64,000 nucleotides of DNA from Hyaloperonospora brassicae (Eukaryota > Oomycota > Peronosporomycetes > Peronosporales > Peronosporaceae): the NCBI GenBank assembly GCA_947650285.1, contig CANTFL010001406.1, positions 124,001 through 188,000 on the forward strand, given 5' to 3'. A model generated the notes under the pieces. It was not told the DNA's origin, did no database searches, and saw only the letters and a list, made by a program, of their open reading frames with translations. The translations under genes and the position numbers were made by a program. Within the stretch, counting starts at the first letter, position 1. The number at the start of each line of letters is the position of its first letter. Of this stretch, positions 12,424 to 23,200 are shown piece by piece.

Positions 12424-12442
12424 GGACCACAAAGTGCTACCA
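12424..12442 (-). other. Primer-binding site (initiator tRNA-Met type)
   Basis: Two bases inside the 5' LTR (LTR A) the minus strand reads TGGTAGCACTTTGTGG. The TGGTAGCA start is what a primer-binding site for initiator tRNA-Met looks like; later positions have decayed. Its position supports the minus-strand orientation of the element and LTR A as the 5' LTR. Confidence 0.6.
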
Positions 12443-12444
12443 GG

Positions 12445-12914
12445 TGTAAAGGGGCACTCTCTTGCTCAGATAACTGAGCAAGGCCTTGTATTGATAACAA
12501 TACAAGGATGCGTACGCCCTACGTCACGTACACGCGGCATGAGGGAGCGAGACCAAGACAATAGAGAAATAAAAGCTCTGTCTTGAGGGAAAAGTATAAC
12601 TGTTATTTAATATAGTTATTTTCTTTCTGAATCATTTTTCGTCTTAAACTAACTATACACAACTACTGTTTCCTATGTGGGTCTTCTGTCCACCACCTGT
12701 TGCCCGCGTCCAGCAGCGATTGGTGGTTAAATTGGTTGATGTACACGGTAGATCAACCAAGTAGTGAACCCCTCCACGAATATTACCCTTAGAGGTAATA
12801 TTCCGACATCATCACTTTTCTCGAATGATGTTGATTAAATATTATTAGAATCGATAATATTCAAAAATTGGTACTTTTGTGCCAATTGTTATGTAACGGG
12901 CTCACCTCGGGACA
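12445..12914 (-). repeat. LTR (5' LTR relative to gag-pol), copy A
   Basis: Related to LTR C and to the solo LTR at 47680-48146. The left end reads TGTAAAGGGGCAC; the right end is damaged (CTCGGGACA instead of CCCCGTTACA). Hairpins: 12461-12482 (9-bp stem, 4-nt loop), 12484-12507 (10-bp stem), 12732-12760 (9), 12778-12803 (10), 12806-12831 (7), 12838-12861 (8) and 12866-12887 (9 with one T/G mismatch). They are nearly contiguous, so much of the LTR is stem. Confidence 0.8.
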
Positions 12915-13446
12915 GGCAATAATCATGTGTCGAAATACCAGTTGCTTGAAATTAAATCCTATGATGTGAACTGTACAATTTATCCTTTCAGCACGTCACT
13001 CTTATCTGCTTGCGCATTTTACCGCATCGGAGGCTCAACCTTTTCTATTACTTTCGCCTTTCTACCAGAATTGACGTTCTTTGCGTGAGCACCTTTTCGA
13101 TCAAGTAACTTTTCCTCCTTAACAATTATGGGCAATACCTCTTGTAATAGAATTTGCCTTCAGGATGATATCACTCATGATTATTCTTCTTCTTGACAGT
13201 TCTCTTCGTGTCACCTCTTAAGGTTTGCCTCATGACACCTGTTGATGCAGTAGCCGGGCTACTATGCTTCTTCTTCCGTTGTGCTCATGAATGCACAATT
13301 TATCCAGTCTTTACTGCGCGACTAGGCTGTGAGAATCATCTCGCGAGCTATCTCAGCTGAAGATTTACTACTATTTGATCGAGATTGAACTTTTCTTTTT
13401 GGTTCATTATAACAAATCTGCATGGGGAGGCTGCGCAGCATCCTGT

Positions 13447-13998
13447 CTACCATCTTAAATCATACACAGGAGAATACGAATTCTTGACTTGGTCTTTGAT
13501 GTCGAATAAAGTATGCAAATGACTTTGCTCGTCACAATTTAGACATAAATGGGTCCTGCGTAGCTCGCTTTGGAAGCGGTTTACTTTCTGCGCAATCATG
13601 GCTGAGTTTAAATCCCATATAAATTGAGCAGGGCTCGTGACACATCTCTGTACCAATCTTCATCGACACTGCTTGCTTGGTCAGCTTCATCCACAACTAG
13701 CCATGAATAAGAATATTCGAGGTGAATATCTCATATCGAGGCTTCTTGAATTTATCCTTCGTTGCTTAATCCTAGGATGCGTCTTTCACCATGATTCCCG
13801 CTGCGGTCTCATCTAGTAGGTATTGCTCAAACGCTTGGAGAGTCGCATGCTATTAAAAGCTCCCGTCTTCTCTCCATTCCATTTTAATGGAGTGCCTTGC
13901 GATCTCAACGTAACTTCCTTGAACATTTTTCTCTTGCCGTCCTCAGATTTCGATTCTAAATACATGATGCAGTAGTTAATGCTGTCTAATTTATTCAC
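13447..13998 (-). pseudogene. Ty1/Copia gag relic
   Basis: On the minus strand, near 13900-13850, the frame reads GTPLKWNGEKTGAF, matching the LKWNGEKW start of oomycete Copia Gag. Further on (13600-13450) LNCDEQSHLHTLFDIKDQVKN resembles the H-x3-F-x-I-KDQL part of Copia Gag. Several stops and shifts separate the pieces. No integrase or RT of the same element is seen next to it. Confidence 0.45.
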
Positions 13999-14258
13999 TA
14001 CTTAGTAGCAGGTCGTCCCTGGGCTCAAAATCCTAATTGAGTATGGGTAAGAAGAAAAACGACTTCTCACTCAAAAACAACTTGTTATGTTGGGGTTGCA
14101 TTGGTACTGAGTCTACGCAAAGCATGTATATACATATCAAAATGAACCTTATACGAAATACCTCATAGAAGACCTTCGCTGTAAAAGTTATTATCAACAG
14201 ACACCCTCTACATCATTGTCCGACGGTGACTTGGATCCGGTTTCCAACTAATTATGCA

Positions 14259-15503
14259 AATGAAAGAGATCCGGTAAACCAGTGTGTACAGACGACCTGC
14301 ACAGCGGGCATTACCGAAGTTTCCTGTCACCTGCGCAGCGACTCGATTGTCGCCATCAAGCTCGATCCACCACTTGTGCTCCAAAAGCAGTTAGGCTGGC
14401 CTGTCATGCTCAATACGGCACATCCTCTGCTCCCTGCCGAACGGTGTCCAGGCGCACCAGGCGCACGTTCGATATCGAACTGTAGATGCACTTTTATAAA
14501 CTGCACGTCATGGCCACGTCCACCACCACCTTCGCACGAGATATTCCGAGATCGAGCAGAACTGGATCGGATGTTTTCGCGCCCCGGGTGCTGACGTCTG
14601 CTTCGGCGTGCTCTCGACTGCGATCAGGGAAGGCTGCGTCATGATTACTGCCACCAGCGTGCGGGTCACCGACAGCCACATGACGACTGATGGAGCGATA
14701 CGGCAAGATACTGCAGACGCCTGTGTACCTGACTGCCTGTGGCATCAAAGTTGCCAGTGAGTTCGGTGCGACGGCGGTAGCGGTTTGCGCACCAAAGAAG
14801 AGAGTGCTCATGGCTTTGTGGCTGCTCTGTCAATTGAGACTTCCAAGCTGAAGCACCACTGTGCTGTTGAGCCAAACGAAGTGGACGTGATGCCATGTCA
14901 TGAACGGCTTCTTGCAGAGCGCATGGCATAGCATCTTGCTGTCGATAGATACCACGGAGTCGCTTGACCCGTACACGAAGAAGCCAACGCGATGAACCCG
15001 TAGATGCTGCTTCTGTAGCTTGTCGATGCACGTCCCCGTGGACAATGGACCACTTGTTGCGTGAAAGCGCCACCAAACCCCGCGATGGTACTCCATTGAG
15101 GAACCGGCGGAAGACGTCAATCGGATCCGCCATCCGTGATGCAATGAACAGTATGCTCTGGTCTCGCGATGAGTCCGATCTGGTGCTGAACTGTGGATGC
15201 GTCACGACGTCGGATGAACTGCCCGCGAGAGACTGAGAAGCGACTGTAAGTGCTGTAAACACGAGAGCGGGTTGTTATGCATACCAATGGGCTTGCAGTC
15301 CCACGAACTTGGCGAGTATCTGATTGCAAGGCCGTCAGTCACTGATCGGAAGGCAAATGCCGTGCAATGACCGGCGCGTCGATGTCGTCGGTAGAGTGCG
15401 ATGTGTACGAACGATGCGGTCGTCCTAAGACACGTCCATGGCGCCCTCTTGTTTCATCCGAGGCAACAGCAATGACTGCCTGGTCCGGTGCTGCTTCATT
15501 CTG
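14259..15503. repeat. Long direct repeat, copy 1 (with 361-bp deletion)
   Basis: This segment is duplicated in the same orientation at 18674-20279. The right part (14508-15503) pairs with 19284-20279 at an offset of 4776 bp and is almost identical by eye. The left part (14259-14507) pairs with 18674-18922 and is more diverged. Copy 1 lacks the 361 bases that copy 2 has at 18923-19283. A 198-codon minus-strand frame (15262-14666) is preserved in both copies, but I recognise no domain in it. No terminal inverted repeats were seen. Confidence 0.85.
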
Positions 15504-16640
15504 GCACACGACATGTGGGTGCCTCAGCATCTTCGACGTTGGCTTCAGACGATTTCCTCGTGACAGATACGTGATCAATTGCATCGCTGCACCGCACTCG
15601 TATCGTACCATCGCTCTCCCTCTCCTGTTCATTGTATGACTACTGCGAGAGAAAGTAGGAGAGAGCGAAAGCCAAAGACAGAGAGAGAAGAACAGAGAGA
15701 GAGAGGGCAAGCGCGACCGCACAGCGAGTGTCACTGGGACGTCGCAATCCCAACTCAGTCTACACCGGCCGCGCGTCTTCTGGTCGTTCACGTTCCATCC
15801 TGTGATGACGTCGTGACGCGTCCAAACAGCGCCTGCAGACCCCACTGAAGTGGGATGGCAACATGACGGACCTTCTTGATGCTGTGCCCACCCGCTCGTC
15901 TCCGCGTGAACGCCCGAACTCGCTCCGCTCTCGCCAACTGTCGCACCGGATCAGTCGGTCGGTCGGTCGGTCGATCGATCGGTGACAGACCCGACGCCAT
16001 CCGCTGTGCATTGGCAGTGGCTCGACGTGTGTGCGACGGACTGCACGACGTGCACATTGTACCACCCGTCGCTGCGAGTCGGAAGCAGCGAAGTCGGTTG
16101 CCCTCGATACCGCAGATCGACGAAAAGGGGGAGGGGAAAGACAAAGACGGACGCACTGCTGTTGATGCACTCATCAAATGAACATGCGGTCGCATCAACG
16201 AACGACGTCGTTGCGTTACTGGCAAACTATGAAAGAAAAGAGTGCATCTTGTCGACGTGGCAAACGATATCACGCTCTCTGGAACGGCAGCTGTTTTCGA
16301 TTATAAGTGGCTCATCACCCACGACATTTGGCAACAGCAGTTATTGGGAATCTCTTTCGCAGGAGACTTGATCATTGTCAACGATTGTCGATCACGGACT
16401 GCTCCACATTGTCGAGTCCTTTCGTGGTGGTGATACACTGTCTTGGCGATGCGGTTACCACGCGGAAAAGGCAGAAAATGCCGACCCCACGCTTCAGTTT
16501 CCCAACGATGGGATGGAAGGATGACTCGTCGAAACGACAGCTCGACATGCTCGTAGAAACGAGACGGCACTGCATTGTCGTCGTGGCGTCGGGGTCGCAC
16601 GCATTCATCGAGTCAGCCTGAACACAAGTGAGTATCCTAA
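15504..16640. other. Unassigned spacer with GGTC/GATC simple repeat
   Basis: Several overlapping frames of 60-160 codons exist on both strands, but none has a recognisable domain or a consistent composition. A short simple repeat (GGTC units passing into GATC) lies at 15953-15982, and a purine-rich GAGA tract at about 15645-15712. I do not call a gene here. Confidence 0.5.
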
Positions 16641-16796
16641 GATGTATTCATGGTAGCAGATAGGTTGAGAAATGTCCGGCTGGTACAAAGGAACTATGTG
16701 TTTCTCGCGTCGAGCTGTTGCAGTCGACGTTTGTCTTGCGCCACGAGCTCATTGTCAAATTTGCTCTCCGTCCGAAAGCCCGCCACCAGTACGACT

Positions 16797-17318
16797 ATGC
16801 GACACCGCGTTGCGCTTGCGCTGCTCGTGGCCACCTGCGTCGCACGCTGCGGTAGCTCCACCTCTATGGACGACCATGTCAACAAGAAGACCGAGGCCGC
16901 GGACGAGGACGACGAAATCGAGGAGTCGAGAATATTCGGTATCAATACCGCAAAAGGTGTCTGGTCTAGAGCGTTTGGAGGCACGAAAATTGCTGGTGCC
17001 ACGGACGACGCGGCTGCAAAAACAGTGAAAGCTGTTGGTACGGGGAAAGCTGTTACAAACCGAGTAAAAGTGGAGAAAAAGCACGTAGCGTGGGCTGCGA
17101 CTGTGATAGCAGGAATCCTCGGGGCGCTTACCTTGTTTGCCTATTCAAAGGCGCAAGAATCCGAAAAAATGACGCCTTTGGAATCCCTGTCGGCCTCGGA
17201 AATGGGAAGTACGACGGGCTCAGCCATGGGCGGCTCGTCGGGCTCAGCCATGGACTATCGGGCTTTATCGGGCTTGTCTATGGACGAATTGGCGGCCTTG
17301 GGTTATGACGATGCGTGA
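16797..17318 (+). CDS. Small secreted/membrane protein, candidate effector
   Basis: 173 residues from the ATG at 16797. The open frame extends 49 codons upstream, but this ATG opens directly into a hydrophobic signal-peptide-like stretch (MRHRVALALLVATCVARCGSS). Then come an acidic segment (ADEDDEIEESR, EER-like, about residues 34-44), a basic Lys/Ala/Thr-rich middle, one hydrophobic segment (WAATVIAGILGALTLFAYS, about residues 99-117), and a Ser/Gly/Met-rich tail ending LAALGYDDA. There is no RxLR, LFLAK or Cys-rich pattern. Secreted oomycete effectors often combine a signal peptide with an EER block, sometimes without RxLR, so effector is a reasonable inference; a plain type I membrane protein is the alternative. 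It sits between two copies of a duplicated repeat. Confidence 0.55.
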   Translation: MRHRVALALLVATCVARCGSSTSMDDHVNKKTEAADEDDEIEESRIFGINTAKGVWSRAFGGTKIAGATDDAAAKTVKAVGTGKAVTNRVKVEKKHVAWAATVIAGILGALTLFAYSKAQESEKMTPLESLSASEMGSTTGSAMGGSSGSAMDYRALSGLSMDELAALGYDDA

Positions 17319-18673
17319 GAGTTGACATGCAGGTTGGGCTTTGCCTGAGTGTAGCCATGTATCAGCCGTTTTGTTCAAGTCACTGGAAAAGCTTTTGCCG
17401 CTTTGTTTGTTGCGCCTTTCGACTCCTTTGCTTTGTGCACAAGCGCAGACCCCATGACCAGCACCGACCGAACGGACACACAGACCCCTTCGTCTCGTGC
17501 GTAGTGGTGTCCAATGCGTCTGTGGTACTTCCTTCCCTCAAGTCTCGCGCTGCTCCCGTCTCGATGTGCTCCGTCTCCGGCGTCTCTGGTCGATGCTGCA
17601 GTCTCCGAGCTAACAACAGAGCGACCGCATACCTCCAGCAGCCAACAGATTGCCGACCAGCAGCGCGGCAGCGACCACATCGACGAGAAGCCCTGGCAGC
17701 CATTTGTTCGATCACTGCTGATGTGCTACAGAAGGAGACGACCGACCGATCGATTGTCTGTTGCGCTGCGGTACGAGATGAAAGCACAGAGACGAATCTG
17801 TTCGGAAACGCCAACTGTATAGCTGACAGCGGCACATGTCGTGCCATTCTTCTCCTCTCTCTCCCTCTTTCTTTCTCTCCATCTGCTCCTGTATAGAGAG
17901 AGCAGAGAAGAATGCAGGGAGTACGTGGGACATTGATCCGGCTGCGGTTGGTGTCTTGAGTCCATCCAAAAAGGGCGTCGATGTCTTACGCACTGCCTGC
18001 ATTCTTTTTGGGGCAGCTTGACGACTGGCTGATGATGCTGTTGTTGCAGTGTCATCGGACTTTGACTTTGCTCAAGTTGGGGACGTGTCGTGGCGACTAG
18101 ACCATGTGCTGCGTTCGAGTGGGGCCGGAAGTGATCATGAATCTCTGTATGTTGTGCAGCTGCATGTGCAGTCGCCTTGTCCTCTTCATGGCTTGGGAAC
18201 TCCAGACGGCCGTGTTGACGTGTTGAGTGGAAATGTCGCGAGTGCTCATGTATCGCATCCACAAGCGACTGACTGCTCATGAGGTGGAGAAGTTGATGAC
18301 GGGAACGGTGTCAAAGGTCCGACTCACGAGAACAGGAGCGCGTAGACATAGGCACTTATGTGGAGAAGCGAATAGTAGCTCCATCGAGCGAGTCTTGGTC
18401 AGGAAGGCTGTGTTGTCGGGGCTGGCCAAATTGCTGCAGCAGTCGTGTCGGTCTAAGTCGAGAGGTGTGGCACTGCAAACAGGCTGATATCAGTTGACAA
18501 TGCTTTTCGACAATGTCGTGGCTGCCGTTTGCAGTAAGACGTCCGTCCCTCGATTCACAACAGCTCTTTCTTAGCGGTGGACGGTCAGTGAGCAAGTCGT
18601 GTGTACCTTCCTTGACCATGACGAATCACGCTTCTTGACAACGACAGTGGTGACACCATGGTCACCTGTGCCG
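17319..18673. other. Spacer without supportable gene
   Basis: Both strands carry frames up to 193 codons, but they overlap each other, are Arg/Ser-rich and lack domains. A CTCT/TTTC-rich tract lies near 17850-17885 and an AGAGAG tract just after it. Nothing here is called as a gene. Confidence 0.45.
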
Positions 18674-20279
18674 ATGACAGAGATTCGGTCAACCATTGTG
18701 TACAGGCGGCCAGCACAGCGGGCACTCAACGAAGTTTCCCGTCATCTGCGCAGCGACTCGATTGTCGCCTTCAAGCTCGATTCACCACTTGTGCTCCAAA
18801 AGCAGTTCCGCTGGCCTGTCATGCTCAATACGGCACATCCTCTGCTCCCTGCCATACGTTGTCCAGGCGCACCAGGCGCACGTTTGATATGAAGCTGTAG
18901 ATTTACTCTTATAAACTGCACGGGTCTGGTCACTACCCCATCGATCCGATCGATGACGTCTCGGCTTGGACGATCGTTCCATGCGCGAAGGACACGTTGC
19001 ATGCCAGAGCGGATCGGCTTTCGCTGTGAGCACACTTATACGTGGCCAACTGCCATGCGCGTCACACATCACTTGCAACACACTGCACTCGACATACGAA
19101 GCGTTTGTCCTCTTTAACGCCAAGTCCTGCTTTCAGCTGGCTTGTCTTCGTGGTTGGACAAGCACCACGTCAGGTCGTGCTAACATTGTCCGGGCAACAG
19201 GCTCGACCAACTCAGCATGCACGTTTCGTTCCGTGTGCACTATGAAGCCAGCACTCGCCATCCCGTCAGCAGAGAAGTCGTTGTCATGGTCACGTCCACC
19301 ACCACCTTCGCACGAGATGATTCGAGATCGAGCAGAACTGGATCGGATGTTTTCGCGCCCCGGGTGCTGACGTCTGCTTCGGCGTGCTCTCGACTGCGAT
19401 CAGGGAAGGCTGCGTCATGATTACTGCCACCAGCGTGCGGGTCACCGACAGCCACATGACGACAGATGGAGCGATACGGCAAGATACTGCAGACGCCTGT
19501 GCACCTGACTGCCTGTGGCATCAAAGTTGCCAGTGAGTTCGGTGCGACGGCGGTAGCGGTTTGCGCACCAAAGAAGAGAGTGCTCATGGCTTTGTGGCTG
19601 CTCTGTCAATTGAGACTTCCAAGCTGAAGCACCACTGTGCTGTTGAGCCAAACGAAGTGGACGTGATGCTATGTCATGAACGGCTTCTTGCAGAGCGCAT
19701 GGCATAGCATCTTGCTGTCGATAGATACCACGGAGTCGCTTGACCCGTACACGAAGAAGCCAACGCGATGAACCCGTAGATGCTGCTTCTGTAGCTTGTC
19801 GATGCACGTCCCCGTGGACAATGGACCACTTGTTGCGTGAAAGCGCCACCAAATCCCGCGATGGTACTCCATTGAGGAACCGGCGGAAGACGTCAATCGG
19901 ATCCGCCATCCGTGAGGCAATGAACAGTATGCTCTGGTCTCGCGATGAGTCCGATCTGGTGCTGAACTGTGGATGCGTCACGACGTCGGATGAACTGCCC
20001 GCGAGAGACTGAGAAGCGACTGTAAGTGCTGTAAACACGAGAGCGGGTTGTTATGCATACCAATGGGCTTGCAGTCCCACGAACTTGGCGAGTATCTGAT
20101 TGCAAGGCCGTCAGTCACTGATCGGAAGGCAAATGCCGTGCAATGACCGGCGCGTCGATGTCGTCGGTAGAGTGTAATGTGCACGACCGCATCATTCGTC
20201 CTGAGACACGTCCATGGCGCCCTCTTGTTTCATCCGAAGCAACAGCAATGACTACCTGGTCCAGTGCTGCTTCATTCTG
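18674..20279. repeat. Long direct repeat, copy 2 (longer version)
   Basis: Same-orientation partner of 14259-15503, with an extra 361 bases at 18923-19283 that copy 1 lacks. The minus-strand 198-codon frame (20038-19442) is kept with only a few substitutions relative to copy 1. The right boundary falls 16 bases before the stop codon of the carboxypeptidase gene. In the 361-bp piece a minus-strand frame contains LQVMCDAHGSW, reminiscent of the first Asp of DDE transposases, but that is too little to name a family. Confidence 0.8.
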
Positions 20280-20294
20280 CCACTTCTGGACGAA

Positions 20295-23200
20295 TCAGTA
20301 CGTCAACTCTGTTTCAAAATCGCCACAAGTATTTTTTTCTCCACATTTAGCACCCAATAGACCGTTTCCTTTGCTTTCTTCGTCGAAGTGGACTAGTTCA
20401 TCCTGCACCGGCGAGTGTGCACATTGTTCATCAATGCGCGAATACTTCACTTTACGTCGTCCCTTTCGAACCTTTGGAGCTGCTTCTGCGCTCGCGGGCT
20501 TCATATGTCGTCGACGATGACGACAGAAATATAGGATGGCCACCACAAGTAGCGTGGTGCCTACCATAATTGCCAGTGAAACTATGCTGGACGATGACAT
20601 GGATGGCAGTGAAGCCCATGATGTCCATCGCTTGGCCGCCAAATCTGCTGGCACACCATCCGCGGATTCAATGTTGGAAGCAGGTGTGTGAGCTGCAGTC
20701 TCTGGTTGTACAACATGAAGTGCAGAGTCTTTGACACGATGCTTAAACGTTTTGATGACGGAAATGGCACGGCCGATATTCCGAGTGCGAACCGGCTCCA
20801 GCATAGCAACATCTTCTGTGCCGAAACATGCTGGAGAGACGTGCTGGGAATTGTTGGCTTTGTCCGCATTTGCTGAAACACCAAACACCTCGCAAATTCC
20901 ACAGCGAGGCAGCGGTAGCGCGATCCATGTTCGAAAACTTGGATGATGGGCGTTCGTATGAAAATGAGTCGCTAACAACCCACACGAAGGACGATTATAA
21001 CAAATAAGTAGTTTAGTAGAACACTCGACCTCGCACTTACGTTAGACTGCTTCACGACGTACCGACGCGAAAGAGATGACAGCTAAACGCGTCCCTTACA
21101 ACCAAATACAGTGACTGGGTCTGTAGTACAGACTGGCGACCATCTCGTCCAGAATAAGGTATTATGAGTGTATGGCTTACTTCGGCCGAATTCCCTGAGC
21201 CCCTAGGTACTGCATTGAGCTCCAAAGGAACAGTATCGCTGGCATTTGATCCGTTGACAAACATAGACCCTACCAACTCCGCTGCAGCAGAGCGCAAACC
21301 ACTATTCCAGAGCGTCACATCGACGGAAACAAAGGATACTGTCGACCCTTTACCATCAATGGGGCTCATTAATTTAACGTGGTTCACCACCAATCCATAC
21401 ACGGGGCCCGCCATGCGCGATATATACAGGTTTGAATAATGAAGCTCGGCGGATAGCTTAGGAACTTCGTCGCGGTGTGGCCAAAATCCAACCACGGACT
21501 CCACGTCAAATGCCGGGCCAACCTCAGGTGACATAGCAAAGATACCGTGAGCCTGCCACATCCAATCGCTTGTCTCGCCGTTTACCGTGTACAAATTGCT
21601 TTCCTTCCATGCCTGGCCATGCTGAAATCCGTTGAACCGGGCCATTTCCTGAGCCAAAGCTACGAAGACCGAATTGCTTGATCCGCTTGGTTCTCCCTCA
21701 ACCCGGCAAGCAAATGGAATGTTAAAGAACTTGCCGTGCGAGTGGTAGTTGAGCGCTACACTGAAGTTGGAGGTAACGCGCCTCACGAGATCGCGCACAG
21801 CCTGTGTCTCTGGTTCCGAGAAAGCGTTAGGCCCGTTGTAGTCATCTCCACAAGGTTCGTTGCTACTGCCCTTATTATCCTGTGCAAAGCAGATGTCGTA
21901 ATTGCGGTTCAAATCCACTCCTGCATCCGCAGAACTATTATCACAAGTCAGCGCTGCGCTTTTGCGTTGCCCGATTTTGTCATGTTCCCACACGCGCAAG
22001 ATCTCGTTACGTGCATATCCATCCGGATTAACAACTAAAATGAACCAGAGCTGACGGGAAGCAAGTAGCTCTAAAGCTGCCAAGTCTCCGTTACGATAAT
22101 CGGAGGTCAATATGTCGATCGTGTAGACCAAATTCTTAACAAAAGGATCAGCGAAAAACGAGCGTGAGATCGCACAGAATTGGATGAGTCCACACACAAG
22201 ACTTACCATCATGGAGATGGGCTAGACAAACGAAAAAAACACGAAAAATACGAGAAACAGGATTGACTTGAGCTTGTGATACGAAAATAAGTGTATGCTC
22301 ACACCCCCACTTCTGCAGGAGTACCTCGCGGGCGTGGTGCATGCCTGTGAAAAGCGCTTGTGGGACCTTTTTCTCTTGAGGGGCATAGCATGCACCGAGG
22401 CAGAGTGCACGAAGTGGCCGTTTCTCGACTGATTGCCCGAGCTGTTCAACTTTTGTTATCAAGGGGAACGTTGCAGCTACGTCGTCAATAAAGGCTTCCA
22501 CTTCGTCCACCGACAGCGAACCCCGTATGGATCCAAGACGGGGAGAAAACGCTAAACATTGATTGCCAATGGGTTAGAAACGACATCATGTACCTGACAA
22601 AGAAGCTATCCACGTACGTTTTTGCACGCGACAATTACTCGCATTCGAGTGGCTAGGAGCACATAAAGGATCCGAAGAGTTTCCCTTGCTCAGCGCTATC
22701 CGTTCGACAGCCACCGCTGCACCAGACCTTGTGACGCTCAAGTCCACAACAAATCTAGGGTCCTCGACACTCGCATCTTTCTCACTGCCATCTACCTCTC
22801 GAATGATCTCCTCCAGTAGCAGCACGTCGTTCACGTACCAGCGCATCCACTTGTCGTCCCATACAAAGTCCACGCCGAGGAACGCGTCCGCTACATTCTG
22901 GAACACGACACGAGCGATAGTGCACACAAGACGACGACACAACAGAGGCAAAGCGTCTATCGTCAAGCGAGCAACTCCTTTATCTCCCTTGTCACGATGC
23001 AACGCACTGAAATACATGGCAACTCCGCGACTATCGACGTGTTGAGCTGCGACGAGCCCACTTGCACTTCGTTCAATGCTGCAGGGAAAGGGGCTGAGCC
23101 CAGGGCCATCGTCAGTCGATTTCGTGCTGGGAGCTGCACTCGAACTGTCGCTTGTCCAGTCTGATACACAATCGTAGTTACGTGTAAAATTAGTGCCACG

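Larger units (their letters stand above)
4934..12914 (-). mobile_element. Ty3/Gypsy chromovirus-like LTR retroelement, decayed, hairpin-rich
   Basis: The element is bounded by two related LTRs. On the minus strand, from right to left, it reads: 5' LTR, primer-binding site, gag remnant, aspartic protease, reverse transcriptase, RNase H, integrase, chromodomain, 3' LTR. This is the Ty3/Gypsy order. The protein remnants are clear but broken by several frameshifts and stops, so it is not autonomous. An additional frame on the opposite strand (5456-7048) sits between the chromodomain and the 3' LTR. The two LTRs differ in length (390 and 470 bp) and in sequence, and I see no matching target-site duplication, so the insertion is old, composite or recombined. 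The whole unit carries an extreme density of short inverted repeats. Confidence 0.85.

Noticed and set aside
4934..12914. CRISPR-like or tandem array explanation for the many repeats
   Set aside because: The hairpins differ in sequence from each other and have no constant repeat or spacer length; this is a eukaryotic retroelement.
14666..15262. 198-codon frame in the duplicated repeat as a host gene
   Set aside because: It is preserved in both copies because they are recent duplicates; other frames are equally preserved and no domain is recognisable.
22135..22206. Coding use of the 72-nt in-frame segment in the carboxypeptidase
   Set aside because: It adds 24 residues that break the family spacing, and it has a consensus GTAAGT donor; treated as an intron.
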